Position numbers and translations under genes: made by a program. From the NCBI RefSeq assembly GCF_018861865.1, contig NZ_JAHLDV010000005.1, positions 1 to 64,000 on the forward strand: a stretch of 64,000 nucleotides of DNA. Reading direction: 5' to 3'. Source of the stretch: Clostridium frigoris. GTDB taxonomy: Bacteria > Bacillota > Clostridia > Clostridiales > Clostridiaceae. Shown here one piece after another: positions 20,331-30,500 of this stretch; positions within the stretch are counted from its first letter, which is position 1, and every line of letters begins with the position of its first letter. Below the pieces are notes generated by a model. It saw nothing but the letters and a program-made list of their open reading frames with translations, was not told where the DNA came from and did no database searches.

Positions 20331-20411
20331 ATTAAAAAGACTCCTCCTTAAAAATTATGTTTTTTATTTTATATATTAATTTAATAATAAGTATAACAAT
20401 AATTATATCGT

Positions 20412-20684
20412 TTAGTTTTTATTATCCATTACAGGAGTTTCACCTTCTTTAACAAGACCTAAAATCTCTCTTGCCAACTTTTCTATATATTTATCAGTTT
20501 TGGATAACTCTACTTCATCCTGCAATGTTTTCTTTTCTTGTTTTTTCTTTTGTAATTCCAAGTTGTACTTTTGTAATTCTTTTTTTTGTCTACCCATGGT
20601 TGCCTGTTGCTGAATAAAAAGATAACTTACATACACAAATACAAAAATTAATACTAGAACTTTAATATTAAATTTTTTTTTCAT
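20412..20684 (-). CDS. divIC: Septum formation protein DivIC/FtsB family
   Basis: Bitopic division protein that works with FtsL and DivIB at the septum. 90 residues from the ATG at 20684, which has AAAGGG eight bases upstream. The longer frame to 20708 has no ribosome binding site. A short basic N-terminus (KKKFNIK), one TM helix (~6-22, VLVLIFVFVYVSYLFI), a coiled coil rich in K, E, Q and L (~27-55), then the conserved end (DKYIEKLAREILGLVKEGE) typical of the family. It follows yabQ, as in B. subtilis. Confidence 0.9.
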   Translation of the reverse strand: MKKKFNIKVLVLIFVFVYVSYLFIQQQATMGRQKKELQKYNLELQKKKQEKKTLQDEVELSKTDKYIEKLAREILGLVKEGETPVMDNKN

Positions 20685-20778
20685 ATTATATACCCTTTTC
20701 CTTTCCATGGAATGAGTATTCTTTTTAGATTCCTAAACCTATTCTAATTTGTATTTCACATTACTTCAAGCTATTTCT

Positions 20779-21183
20779 TTATATTTTATCTTTTTTTTTT
20801 ATTTTAAGCTTATAAAACAATAAATTTACAGGATATAATATTATATTCCTTGTAACTCTAAATAATTTTCCATTAAATTTTAGTGATCGATATTGCAGCT
20901 TAATAAATATTCTACTTATAAGTTTTAAATATAAGTATACCCCTATTATTAAACATACATACACATAAAAGTTTATGTAGCCTTCATTAGTATACATCAA
21001 AAATATAAAAACAACTATAGAAGTTAATGTCCAAAATAGTAAATCTTGTATTATAGTTAAAACTTTATTAGGATTTTCAAATCCTCTTATCAATCTATAT
21101 ATATCAAAAAACACTCCTGTTATTATTCCTGCGAGCAAACTGAAGATTATAAGTCTAACTTGGTCTATAAGTGAAATTATCAT
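20779..21183 (-). CDS. yabQ: Spore cortex biosynthesis protein YabQ
   Basis: 134-residue membrane protein with about four hydrophobic segments (IIFSLLAGIITGVFFDIYRL, LLFWTLTSIVVFIFL, FYVYVCLIIGVYLYLKL and a C-terminal one) and a lysine-rich tail. The family is needed for spore cortex formation in B. subtilis and localises to forespore membranes. The SD is weak. yabP ends eight bases before it, so the two are cotranscribed. Confidence 0.9.
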   Translation of the reverse strand: MIISLIDQVRLIIFSLLAGIITGVFFDIYRLIRGFENPNKVLTIIQDLLFWTLTSIVVFIFLMYTNEGYINFYVYVCLIIGVYLYLKLISRIFIKLQYRSLKFNGKLFRVTRNIILYPVNLLFYKLKIKKKDKI

Positions 21184-21190
21184 ATCGCGT

Positions 21191-21484
21191 CTACCTAAAC
21201 AATCTTGATATTATGCTATCTTTTTTAATTTTACTTTTATCACTAGTATATACAAAAGAATCTACTTTTCCAGTTATTATAACATCTCCATTTTGTACGT
21301 CCAACTTATTCATCTTTAATTCTTGTCCTTTTACCATCATTGTTCCAACATCTGTATTTAATAATATCTGATTTTCATTAAAGTTTATAACCTCTATAAC
21401 ACCATTAATAGTTAACTTTCTTCTGTTTTCTAGTATTAAATTGCTTTTCTTGTCTTCTATTTTTGTTTCTCTTTTTGCCTCCAT
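21191..21484 (-). CDS. yabP: Sporulation protein YabP
   Basis: 97 residues, YabP/YqfC family. The N-terminus is charged and the core (RRKLTINGVIEVINFNENQILLNTDVGTMMVKGQELKM, read in parts) is the compact beta-rich domain of this family. The SD AGGAGG is close to the ATG. It lies upstream of yabQ in the order known from B. subtilis, where both are sigma-E dependent. No sigma-E promoter could be placed with confidence. Confidence 0.92.
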   Translation of the reverse strand: MEAKRETKIEDKKSNLILENRRKLTINGVIEVINFNENQILLNTDVGTMMVKGQELKMNKLDVQNGDVIITGKVDSFVYTSDKSKIKKDSIISRLFR

Positions 21485-21629
21485 AATATCCTCCTTTTTA
21501 ATTTTACCATTAAAAATCGGGAACTAAGAAGCTAATCTTATTCTCAATTTTTAATTAATGACATATTATTATATTCTTATAAAATATATATGCTCATTAA
21601 GTTTAATTAAGAATTATATTTAACAACAT

Positions 21630-21890
21630 TTATTCTTTGTCTTCTTTACCTGAAATCATTTCATACATTTCTTTTGCACTTTCTTTTGTAACATGTTCTG
21701 AGATATTTATAATTTTAGCTTTTAAAACTTGATTTGCAAATTTAATTTGTATAATATCATCTTCAGATACAACGGTACCTGCTTTAGCCACTTTATCATT
21801 TATAGATACTCTACCGCTCTCGCAAGCTTCTTTTGCAATAGTTCTTCTCTTTATAATTCTTGAAACTTTCAAATATTTATCTAATCGCAT
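21630..21890 (-). CDS. rqcP: S4-domain RNA-binding protein RqcP (YabO)
   Basis: 86 residues: an S4 fold starting MRLDKYLKVSRIIKRRTIAKE with the basic RNA-binding helix, then a short acidic tail. RqcP/Hsp15-type proteins help RqcH add alanine tails to peptides stuck on 50S subunits in ribosome quality control. It lies between hup and yabP as in other Firmicutes. AAAAGGGGAAG is the ribosome binding site. Unusually, its ~280-base upstream gap carries copy A of the repeated structured RNA (21945-22118). Confidence 0.9.
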   Translation of the reverse strand: MRLDKYLKVSRIIKRRTIAKEACESGRVSINDKVAKAGTVVSEDDIIQIKFANQVLKAKIINISEHVTKESAKEMYEMISGKEDKE

Positions 21891-21944
21891 TTATACTTCC
21901 CCTTTTTAATATTTTTTAACATTATAAGAATTTATAAATTAAAT

Positions 21945-22118
21945 CATCTCCTGGGTCCCTGCAATATTAACAAATACAGAAGGAGATTTACCCCTTTGTA
22001 GTTCTCTGAAGCAGATAACAATTCTCAATTGTTATCCCCCCACTGAAGTTTTCTATTTGTTAAGATATGTAACTTTCGCTTATAGAAATGGGAGACTTTC
22101 CTTCTGAAATGTTGTTAA
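21945..22118 (-). ncRNA. Structured RNA element, copy A (in rqcP leader)
   Basis: Homologous to the plus-strand element at 46257-46385. Shared blocks in order (minus strand): TTTAACAACATTTCA, AAGGAAAGTCTCCCA, TTTCTATAAG, TAACAAATAGAAAACTTCAG, AAATCTCCTTCTG, TTAATATT, AGGAGATGATTTAAT. Closing helix TTAACAA/TTGTTAA (22118-22112/21973-21967). ATCTCCT (21987-21981) can pair either with the SD-like AGGAGAT (21952-21946) or, within TCCTTCTG (21984-21977), with the 5' CAGAAGGA (22106-22099). This copy has about 40 extra bases including a perfect ATAACAATT hairpin. It follows the hup terminator and ends about 50 bases before rqcP. I do not recognise the family. Confidence 0.7.
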
Positions 22119-22131
22119 AGTTTCTAAAATA

Positions 22132-22159
22132 AAAAACCTAGATATACATCCAGGTTTTT
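22132..22159 (-). terminator. Terminator after hup
   Basis: Hairpin AAAAACCT/AGGTTTTT (22132-22139/22152-22159), with GAT/ATC inside, followed on the minus strand by TTATTTTAG. It is 16 bases past the hup stop. Confidence 0.8.
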
Positions 22160-22174
22160 CACATAATAGTAAAA

Positions 22175-22450
22175 TTATTTATTTACTATATCTTTAAATT
22201 CTTTACCAGCTTTAAATACTGGAACTGTTGATGCTGAAATTTGAATTTCTTCCTTTGTTCTTGGGTTTCTACCCATTCTAGCTGCTCTAGCTCTTGTTTC
22301 AAAAGTTCCGAATCCAACTAATTGAACTTTTTCACCCTTTTCTAATGTTTCTTCAATACTTTCTATAATTCCTTTTAGAGCTGCTTCCGCATCTTTTTTT
22401 GTTAAATTAGATTTTTCTGCAATACTTGTTATTAATTCTGATTTATTCAC
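22175..22450 (-). CDS. hup: HU-family DNA-binding protein
   Basis: 91-residue nucleoid protein that bends DNA as a dimer. MNKSELITSIAEKSNLTKKDAE opens the helical half (read in parts), and the beta-arm has GFGTFETRARAARMGRNPRTKE with the conserved Arg/Asn-Pro tip. An SD (GAGGCAAC region) lies before the ATG. In clostridia hup commonly lies between mazG and the S4-domain gene, as here. Strong ribosome binding and its own terminator fit high expression. Confidence 0.96.
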   Translation of the reverse strand: MNKSELITSIAEKSNLTKKDAEAALKGIIESIEETLEKGEKVQLVGFGTFETRARAARMGRNPRTKEEIQISASTVPVFKAGKEFKDIVNK

Positions 22451-22547
22451 TTTTGTTGCCTCCTCGTTATAAATATACTATTAAAGCATATTCTTCACTA
22501 ATTTTGAATTTCCTTCTTTTTATGCAATTTTTATTTTATAAATAAAT

Positions 22548-23993
22548 TTATAGGCTTTTAGATTTGTTCCATAATTTGTCCATATCTGCAAGTGACATCT
22601 TTTTTAAATCCACACCTTTGTTCCTTGCATTTTCTTCTATGTACCCAAAGCGATTAATAAATTTATCTATAGTATAATTTACTGCAAATTCAGGGTCTAT
22701 GTCAAGTAGTCTAGCAATATTTACTGTAGAAAACACCAAATCTCCCACTTCTTCTAGTATTTTTGCCCTATTATCACCTTTATATACATCCCTTACTTCT
22801 CCTAACTCCTCGAGCACCTTTTTCATAGCATCTTCAATACATTCAAAATCAAAGCCTAATTTTGAAGCCTTTTGTTGAACTTTGACTGCCTTCATTAAAC
22901 CTGGAAGATTTTTTGGAACATGCTTTAACCCCTCTGTGTAACTATTAAACTGCTTTTCTTCGCTTTTAATATTTTCCCAACTTTCTAAAACTTGCTCTGT
23001 TGTCTTACTTTCTAACCTTTTAAATATATGAGGATGTCTGTTTATCATTTTGTTTGTGATGCCAAAAATAACGTCATTTATATTAAAATATCCCTCTTCT
23101 TTTCCTATTTTAGAATGGAATATTACTTGTAATAATACGTCACCCAACTCCTCAATAATGTTATCCTCATCTTTTTTATCAATAGCTTCTAAAACTTCAT
23201 AGCATTCTTCAATAAGGCATTTTTTCAAAGATTCATGAGTCTGCTCTTTGTCCCATGCACATCCATTTTCATCTCTAAGCGTATCCACAACTTTAATTAA
23301 ATCGTAAAAATCTTTTGTTGCATCCATTTTTTTTGGTATATATATTGAGGTTAAATAATCAATATCCTTTTGCCTATCTAATTCATATAAGTACATTTTT
23401 CTAGTACTTTCGAGCTCTTTTATACCTGCTGCGCGAACAAAATAAATTTCCATATCCGCATCATAATATTCAAGCAAGGCAAGTTTTACGTCGGATGCTA
23501 TAGAAAGACTATATACTTGAGTTATTAATAATCCTACTCTTTTATCTAAAACTTGATTTTCTATATCAAAGGCATCTATAATTTTTAATCCTTCAATAGG
23601 ATCTAATTTCAAACTTTGAATTACTGCATCTATAAAGCTAACCGCCGGGAAGATCTCTATATCGATTTTATTTTTTGCACATAGCTCTATTAAAAGTTTA
23701 ACGGAAGTTTCTGCAACAAGCGGATGACCTGGAACTCCATAAATAATGTCTCCATACAGTTTATGCTTATCGATAAGATCTTCTGCAATAGACCTGTATA
23801 CATCATCAAAATTATTATTTTCTTCATATCTATTATCATAAGTATCAAATTCAATACACAATGTTTTTAAGTAGTCTACAGTAGGATGCTTTTCTGTTCT
23901 TAAATAAATATTTTTACTGTTTTTAAGTATTTCAAGTGTCCCTATAGTTAGTGAATCTATCGAGCCTGGTCCAAGCCCTACAACTTTAATCAT
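22548..23993 (-). CDS. mazG: Tetrapyrrole methylase / MazG nucleotide pyrophosphohydrolase fusion (YabN)
   Basis: 481 residues. The N-terminal ~220 residues are a SAM-dependent tetrapyrrole methylase fold (MIKVVGLGPGSIDSLTIG, IIYGVPGHPLVAETSV). The C-terminal half has two MazG-like all-alpha units, the first with ENGCAWDKEQTHESLKKCLIEE and EELGDVLLQVIFHSKI (EExxE and ExxD metal ligands). MazG hydrolyses noncanonical NTPs. The methylase substrate of the fusion is not known to me. AGGAG precedes the ATG. It starts 17 bases after the flippase gene stop, so cotranscription is likely. Confidence 0.93.
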   Translation of the reverse strand: MIKVVGLGPGSIDSLTIGTLEILKNSKNIYLRTEKHPTVDYLKTLCIEFDTYDNRYEENNNFDDVYRSIAEDLIDKHKLYGDIIYGVPGHPLVAETSVKLLIELCAKNKIDIEIFPAVSFIDAVIQSLKLDPIEGLKIIDAFDIENQVLDKRVGLLITQVYSLSIASDVKLALLEYYDADMEIYFVRAAGIKELESTRKMYLYELDRQKDIDYLTSIYIPKKMDATKDFYDLIKVVDTLRDENGCAWDKEQTHESLKKCLIEECYEVLEAIDKKDEDNIIEELGDVLLQVIFHSKIGKEEGYFNINDVIFGITNKMINRHPHIFKRLESKTTEQVLESWENIKSEEKQFNSYTEGLKHVPKNLPGLMKAVKVQQKASKLGFDFECIEDAMKKVLEELGEVRDVYKGDNRAKILEEVGDLVFSTVNIARLLDIDPEFAVNYTIDKFINRFGYIEENARNKGVDLKKMSLADMDKLWNKSKSL

Positions 23994-24010
23994 TAGTTTT
24001 CACTCCTTTT

Positions 24011-25549
24011 TTATTTTTTACTCAGAAATTTATTCTTAATTTCTTGATACGCAAATACTCTAAGCAAAAATATAAATATTATATAAACAATAACGCCTAT
24101 TAATATGGATATTAGACAAGATAATCCTTCGCTCATTGTATAATTATAGACAATAGCATCACTAAATACAACTGCAACTATCATTATAATAGCAGCAATA
24201 GCCGGTTTAACAAAAGCATCCCCCTTATTAAATTTTATATTTAAACTTTTCTTTAAATCATGCATATTCAATAAGCAACTGGTTATATATCCTAAAATTG
24301 TGCCTACTACTGCCCCATATATATTCACGGATGAAAAGGAAACCAGTACATACGTCACAACAACTTTTACGCCGCATCCTAAAGCCAAATTATATACAGG
24401 CTTCATATAGTTACCTATGCTTTGTAGTATTGCTGTACTCGTTTGTGTTAATATTACAAACGGTATACATATTGAAATATATTTAAGAATTTCATATCCT
24501 GCTGCATCTCTCATAAAAACTAAATGCATTATAGGATAGGCCATAAAAAACATTCCTAAACAAGATGGTAATGATATAACATTCGATAATTTAATCGCCA
24601 TATCTACCCGTTTAACCAGCTCTCCCTTTCTACCCATATAGAATGCCTCTGCAATTATAGGCACTAGAGATGCACACAGTGCCACGGAAAGGGCTAAAGG
24701 TACATTCATCAAGGTAAATGCTTTTCCGGTCAATTGGCCATACATAACAGCTGATTGTAAATGTGAAAATCCTGCTTTTAAAAGCTGTTGTGGTACTAAA
24801 ACAGAATCTATTAACGACATAATAGTCCCTACTGCTGCACCAAGAGATATCGGAAGTGCAGCCTTACCTAACTCCTCCAAAATATGCTTATGTTTGATTT
24901 TTTTTCTTGCTGGTATTTCTCGTATCACCTTAAAATATGTTGAAACTAAATATACACTTCCCATGATTGCTCCAACCAATGTTCCAAGTGCCGCTCCTCC
25001 AGCTGCATATTCAATTCCCTTGGGGAATAATAAATATGCAAATAAAACTCCAGCCACCACTCTTCCAACTTGCTCTATTATTTGCGAAATTGCAGTAGGC
25101 CTTACATTTTGAAGTCCTTGGAAAAACCCCCTAAATGTGCACATAATAGATACAAAAATTGGTGCTGCAGCTATTGCCAAAAAAGCATAGTATGATTTAG
25201 GGTCCCATTTAAGAAAAGATATAATAGGCTTTGCAAACATGATCATACATGTGGTAAATACCGAACCTAATATAATCATAAAAATAAGTGTTTGTCTTAA
25301 GACTTGCCTAGCTCCCTCCTGATCATTTTTAGCGTTCATCTCAGCAATAAGTTTAGACATAGCTATTGGTACTCCTGAAGCTACTGCCACAAAGAACATG
25401 TAAAGTGGATAAGACATCTGATAATATCCCATCCCCTCATCTTTTATAAGTGCTTGTATTGGGATTCTAAAAAACAGTCCTAAAAATCTTGCAAATATAC
25501 CTGCCATTCCAAGTATAATAGTTCCTTTTATCAATGAATGTTTCTTCAT
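24011..25549 (-). CDS. spoVB: SpoVB/YabM-type polysaccharide flippase (MOP superfamily)
   Basis: 512-residue integral membrane protein with about 14 TM helices; N-terminal KGTIILGMAGIFARFLGLFFRIP and GMGYYQMSYPLYMFFV are typical of the family. These proteins move lipid-linked oligosaccharides across the membrane; SpoVB acts in spore cortex synthesis and YabM is its syntenic relative between spoVT and yabN. The frame opens at 25591, but AAGGAGG is five bases before the ATG at 25549. Whether it is the true SpoVB or a YabM/MurJ-like lipid II flippase cannot be settled from sequence alone. Confidence 0.88.
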   Translation of the reverse strand: MKKHSLIKGTIILGMAGIFARFLGLFFRIPIQALIKDEGMGYYQMSYPLYMFFVAVASGVPIAMSKLIAEMNAKNDQEGARQVLRQTLIFMIILGSVFTTCMIMFAKPIISFLKWDPKSYYAFLAIAAAPIFVSIMCTFRGFFQGLQNVRPTAISQIIEQVGRVVAGVLFAYLLFPKGIEYAAGGAALGTLVGAIMGSVYLVSTYFKVIREIPARKKIKHKHILEELGKAALPISLGAAVGTIMSLIDSVLVPQQLLKAGFSHLQSAVMYGQLTGKAFTLMNVPLALSVALCASLVPIIAEAFYMGRKGELVKRVDMAIKLSNVISLPSCLGMFFMAYPIMHLVFMRDAAGYEILKYISICIPFVILTQTSTAILQSIGNYMKPVYNLALGCGVKVVVTYVLVSFSSVNIYGAVVGTILGYITSCLLNMHDLKKSLNIKFNKGDAFVKPAIAAIIMIVAVVFSDAIVYNYTMSEGLSCLISILIGVIVYIIFIFLLRVFAYQEIKNKFLSKK

Positions 25550-25713
25550 AATAACCTCCTTATAATCATACATTGCTGTAAATATATACATCCTCTGATT
25601 ATAATTATTTAATTTAAGAGATTATTATTACTAATACTTCAAAAAATAAAAGTATATATTACTGCAAATATGTTTCAATTGCGTAGTAATATATACTTTA
25701 TAGCCTAATACAA

Positions 25714-26265
25714 CTATTGTTCCATTTGTTTTCCTAAAAAAGATGCTGCAGTTTCTGCCAATTTTAATTCTAAATTTCCAAATTTTATTCCCGGCTCTGT
25801 CGCCATTATTATCACTGCACCAATTGCATCGCCTTCTGTTATTATAGGCGCGATTACTTGAGTACTATATTTGTTTTCCATTTCATCTTCGTACAATGAT
25901 ATGACTTTTTCAACGCCTTCACCCAATACAATGGGTTTCCTATTTTCCATCATTTTTTCTAATTCAATACTAACTTTTTTATCAACATACTCTTTCTTTG
26001 GACACCCACTTACAGATATTATGTTATCCTTATCGCATATAATTATTGAATTCCCAATAGTTTGTTGTAATGATTCAGCATATTCCCTAGAAAATTCACT
26101 TAATTCACCTATAGGCGAATACTTTTTTAAAATAACTCCGCCTTCTCTATCAGTAAATATTTCTAGTGGATCTCCCTCTCTTATTCTCAGCGTTCTCCTT
26201 ATTTCTTTAGGAATAACAACTCTTCCTAAATCATCTATACGTCTTACTATACCAGTTGCTTTCAT
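25714..26265 (-). CDS. spoVT: Stage V sporulation regulator SpoVT
   Basis: 183 residues. The N-terminal ~50 residues are an AbrB-type swapped-hairpin DNA-binding domain (GIVRRIDDLGRVVIPKEIRR, then GDPLEIF). The C-terminal ~110 residues are a GAF-like domain (IIICDKDNIISVSG, VIAPIITEGDAIGAVII). In Bacillus it tunes sigma-G-dependent genes in the forespore. The SD AGGAGG sits before the ATG. Placed between prsA and the flippase gene; in B. subtilis it directly follows mfd. Confidence 0.96.
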   Translation of the reverse strand: MKATGIVRRIDDLGRVVIPKEIRRTLRIREGDPLEIFTDREGGVILKKYSPIGELSEFSREYAESLQQTIGNSIIICDKDNIISVSGCPKKEYVDKKVSIELEKMMENRKPIVLGEGVEKVISLYEDEMENKYSTQVIAPIITEGDAIGAVIIMATEPGIKFGNLELKLAETAASFLGKQMEQ

Positions 26266-26437
26266 TTAAATACTCCTCCTTATATAAATCTTATATAATA
26301 TACTAGCTCTATTATTATCTTTCAAAACTTGAAATTTTATGCACATTTGTATATGTTTAATTTTATTAAAGAAAATAAGGAGGTGTTTTACTCAATTTAC
26401 TGCTCTTTTTTACTAGATAATTTTATATTAACAAAGT

Positions 26438-26481
26438 AAAAAAACAAAGAATACCTTTTTTAACGGCATTCTTTGTTTTTT
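26438..26481 (-). terminator. Terminator after prsA
   Basis: Stem AAACAAAGAATGCC/GGTATTCTTTGTTTTTT on the minus strand with a 9-base loop and a strong U tract. It begins six bases past the prsA stop. Confidence 0.92.
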
Positions 26482-26486
26482 AAAAT

Positions 26487-27482
26487 TTATAAATTTTCAT
26501 CAATTTTTGTTACTTTAGCTTCTGTCGTCCATTTTTTCATTGCTGCAGTCCATGCAGTTGCTTTATTTTTTGTTAATAGAGTTTTTTCTATTTCTGCTTT
26601 AACAACTGCAAACTTCTTTGCAGGATAATTTGTTCTTGCAACATCTTTTATTAAATGATATCCAAATTGAGTTTTAACTGGTGCTGAAACCTTACCTGCA
26701 GGTACTTTAATAGCAGCTGCCATAAAAGTTGCATCCATTGTAGTATCATTGAATTTTAAAATTCCTAGATCTCCACCGGTGTCTTTAGTTCCATCTGTTC
26801 CTTTTTCTTTAGCAAGTTTAGCAAAATCTTCACCAGCGTCTAAACGCTTCTTAATAGCTACTGCCTCAGCCTCAGTCTTAACTAAAATATGAGCTAAGTG
26901 AATTGTATTTGGTTTTGTTGAATATAACGCTAAATTAGCATTATAGTATTTTTGTGCCTCTGCCTCGGTAACTTTAACGTTTTTTGTAGTTTCAGTCTTT
27001 AATGCATCTTGAATAACAATTGGTTTAATTCTTCCCTTTAATGCCTCTTCTGTAATACCAGCTTGCGTTAACGCTGCTTTATATTTTGCATCCGTTCCTA
27101 AGCTTTTCTTAATCTCTGCTAATTGCTTATTAATTTCTGCATTTAACTTAGCATCTGTAGGCACTAATTTGAGCTCTTTGGCCTTATAATTTACAATTTC
27201 CTCATCAATTAAACCTGCTAACACCTGCTGTTTTTGAGTTTTTAACGCCGCCATAGCCTCAGTATTAGTTGTATAATTTGCTCCATATTGTGTTTGCAAT
27301 TGTTTAATAACACCTGGTAATTGCGCTTCTATTTGTCCTTTTGTTATCTTAGTATCAAAAACTTTTGCTACCTGCGTTTTCGCAATACCTTCTGGTGTTT
27401 TTTCAATCATATTACAGCCAATTAACGATGTAGCAAACAAAGTTATTAAAGCTGCGCTAATTATTTTTTTTACGTTTTTCAT
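26487..27482 (-). CDS. prsA: PrsA-like foldase lipoprotein (parvulin-type PPIase)
   Basis: Extracytoplasmic chaperone/isomerase that helps secreted proteins fold. From the ATG at 27482 (GGGGG upstream) the product has a basic start, a hydrophobic stretch and the lipobox LIGC, so it should be a membrane-anchored lipoprotein, 331 residues. A SurA-like N-terminal helical part precedes a parvulin domain (TIHLAHILVKTEAEA, GGDLGILKF, FGYHLI). The longer frame to 27551 lacks a ribosome binding site and would bury the signal peptide. It follows mfd by 73 bases. Confidence 0.93.
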   Translation of the reverse strand: MKNVKKIISAALITLFATSLIGCNMIEKTPEGIAKTQVAKVFDTKITKGQIEAQLPGVIKQLQTQYGANYTTNTEAMAALKTQKQQVLAGLIDEEIVNYKAKELKLVPTDAKLNAEINKQLAEIKKSLGTDAKYKAALTQAGITEEALKGRIKPIVIQDALKTETTKNVKVTEAEAQKYYNANLALYSTKPNTIHLAHILVKTEAEAVAIKKRLDAGEDFAKLAKEKGTDGTKDTGGDLGILKFNDTTMDATFMAAAIKVPAGKVSAPVKTQFGYHLIKDVARTNYPAKKFAVVKAEIEKTLLTKNKATAWTAAMKKWTTEAKVTKIDENL

Positions 27483-27555
27483 TTTATTTCCCCCATTCTT
27501 TTGTAATATCGCTATTAAAAAGCTTGTTACGATACCCATTAATTTTAACACTAAT

Positions 27556-30500
27556 TTACTTTATTTCAACTATACTTTTTATGCGATTAACAATTTCTAT
27601 TAAATTTGTAAGTACTTCTTCTTTAATTAAATTTTTAAATTTATATGAAAATACTGGCTTATTTCCTAATTTAAATACAATACTTCTATTATATTTGCTA
27701 ACCAAAACTTTAACTACTTCTTTAGTTATCCGTGCCGCACTATCAAACTCTAGTATTATCTCATCCGTGCCTTCTTTAATTTCTATTATTCCTACTTTAG
27801 AAGCTATACATCTTAGATATGAAATATCCATAAGATTCGCCACGCAAGATGGTATGTCAGAGAATCTATCTTCTATTTCCTCTTGTATTTCTTGCATATC
27901 TTCAAGGCAATCAATAGCCGCAATTTTTTTATAAATTTCAATTTTCTGAGATTCATCTTCTATATAACTTCCAGGAATATATGCATCTATTTTAATTTCA
28001 ACAGAGGTTTCAATAGGTTCTTTTTCCACATCACCTCTTATATTTTTAACTGTTTCTTCAAGCATTCTACAATATAAATCATAACCTACAGCAGCCATAT
28101 GGCCATGTTGGGCGCCACCCATCATATTTCCAGCCCCCCTAATTTCAAGATCCCTCATCGCTATCTTAAAACCTGATCCAAGCTCCGTGAAATCTTTAAT
28201 TGCTTTAAGTCTTTTTTCAGCAATTTCTGTTAATACCTTATCTTTTTTATACGTAAGATACGCATAAGCTATTCTATTTGACCTACCAACTCTACCTCTT
28301 AATTGGTATAGCTGAGAAAGCCCCATCTTGTCTGCCTCATAAATTATTATTGTATTTGTGTTTTGAATGTCTATTCCTGTCTCAATTATTGTAGTACACA
28401 TTAATATATCATACTTATTTTCCATAAAATCTATCATTACAGACTCTAGTTCACGCTCTGTCATCTGACCATGTGCAATACATACTCTTGCTTCCGGAAG
28501 CAAATTTCCTATGTACGCTGCCATATCCTTGATAGTTTCTACTCTATTGTATACAAAGAAAACTTGACCTTTTCTATTTATCTCTCTTAATATAGCATCC
28601 CTTATCAATTGATCATTAAACTCCACCACATAGGTTTGTATTGGATACCTTTCCTCTGGTGGTGTTTCTATTACACTTATATCACGAACTCCGGTAAGAG
28701 ACATATGAAGGGTTCTTGGAATCGGCGTAGCTGTTAGCGTAATTACATCTATATTTTTTCGAAGGCTCTTTATTTTTTCCTTATGAGTAACCCCAAATCG
28801 TTGTTCCTCATCTATAATTAAAACCCCTAAATCTTTGAACTTTACATCGCTCTGAATAATTCTGTGCGTCCCTATTAATATATCTACATTTCCCTCTTTC
28901 GTAGCTTTAATAACAACCTTTTGTTGAGCAGGTGTTCTAAATCTACTTACCATTTCAACTTTTACAGGAAAATCTGAAAATCTCTTGGTAAGAGTTTTAT
29001 AATGCTGCTCTGCAAGTATTGTAGTTGGCACTAAAAATGCAACTTGTTTGCCATCCATCACAGCTTTAAAAGCCGCTCTAACAGCAACTTCCGTTTTGCC
29101 ATACCCAACATCTCCACATATTAGTCTATCCATCGGTTTATCTGATTCCATATCTTTTTTAATTTCCTCAATCGCAATTAATTGGTCTGGTGTTTCATCA
29201 AATGGAAATTCATCCTCAAATTGTTTTTGCCATACCGTATCTTTGCTGTATTTATGTCCCTTAAGTGTAGCCCTAGTCGCATAAAGTTTCACCAAATCCT
29301 CTGCAATATCTGCAATTGAATTTTTAACTTTATTCTTAGCCTTAACCCATTCAGATCCACCTAATTTACTTATTTTAGGGGCTTTACCTTCACTCCCAAT
29401 ATATTTTTGTACCAAATCTAATTGTTCCACTGGAACATAAAGTGTGTCTCCAGAATTGTAGCTAAGGTCTAAGTAATCTCTTTTATGCCCATGAACTTCC
29501 AGCTGCTTAATTCCTTTGTATACACCTATACCATGATTTACATGAACAACATAATCCCCCAATTTAAGTTCTGTAAAACTTTTAAGTTTACTTACTCCCT
29601 TTTTATGGACACGGCTAACAGTTTTTCTTTTCGATCCTCCAAAAACCTCTTTGTCAGATATAAGGCATACTTTTAGTTCGAGATATTCAAATCCCTTTAA
29701 TTGATTTCCAAAAGTTACAACCACTTCTCCAAACTCGATTTGAGAGATACTATCCTTATAGACACTTTCAATTCCTTTATCACGAAGTGTATCTATAAGC
29801 CTTTCACCTCTAGTTCTTGTGCCTGATAAAATTACCGTTTTATATCCCTTACTTTTTTTATCCTTTATGTCATCAATAAGCATATCTAATTGTCCATGAT
29901 AATCATAAATAGTAATTTGAGAAAAAGATATTATACATCTTGGCTTAAGAACTTTTGTAGTTTTAGCAATCGCATTTATTGTCATAACCTCAAGACTTTC
30001 TAACTCTTCATAAATACGCTGCTTATCTATTAAGACCTCTGCTTGCTTTGGAAGTATACTTCCTCGTCTTAAAGAAGTCTCATAATTCTCTTCAAACTCC
30101 TGATATACACTATCTAATTTACCTTGACACCTTTGTGCATCATCGACTATTATAAATGCTCCTGTCATATAATCTAAAAAAGTAGATGTAGTATCATAAA
30201 AATAAGGCATATAACTATCAACGTCTTTAAAACTCCATGTTTCTTTAAGTTCTTCTAAGTTAATATTAACAAGAGACGTTATTCTTTCTATAGCTTCTTT
30301 ATCCTTTTTCTTATGTAAACTACCCAGCATTTTCTCTAGATCTTCCCTTATCTTGTCATAACCTTTTGTAAGGCTCTCCTTCGTTAGTATAATTTCTTTT
30401 GCTGGAAATATTTCTATTTTTTTTACCTTATCTATACTCCTCTGGGTTTCACTATTAAACGTTCTTATAGAATCTATTTCATCATCATATAGTTCTATCC

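Noticed and set aside
21991-22015. CTTCAGAGAACTAC in RNA copy A resembles the R element of group I introns
   Set aside because: No P, Q or S elements or P7 partner nearby, copy B lacks the segment, and the element is too short for an intron.
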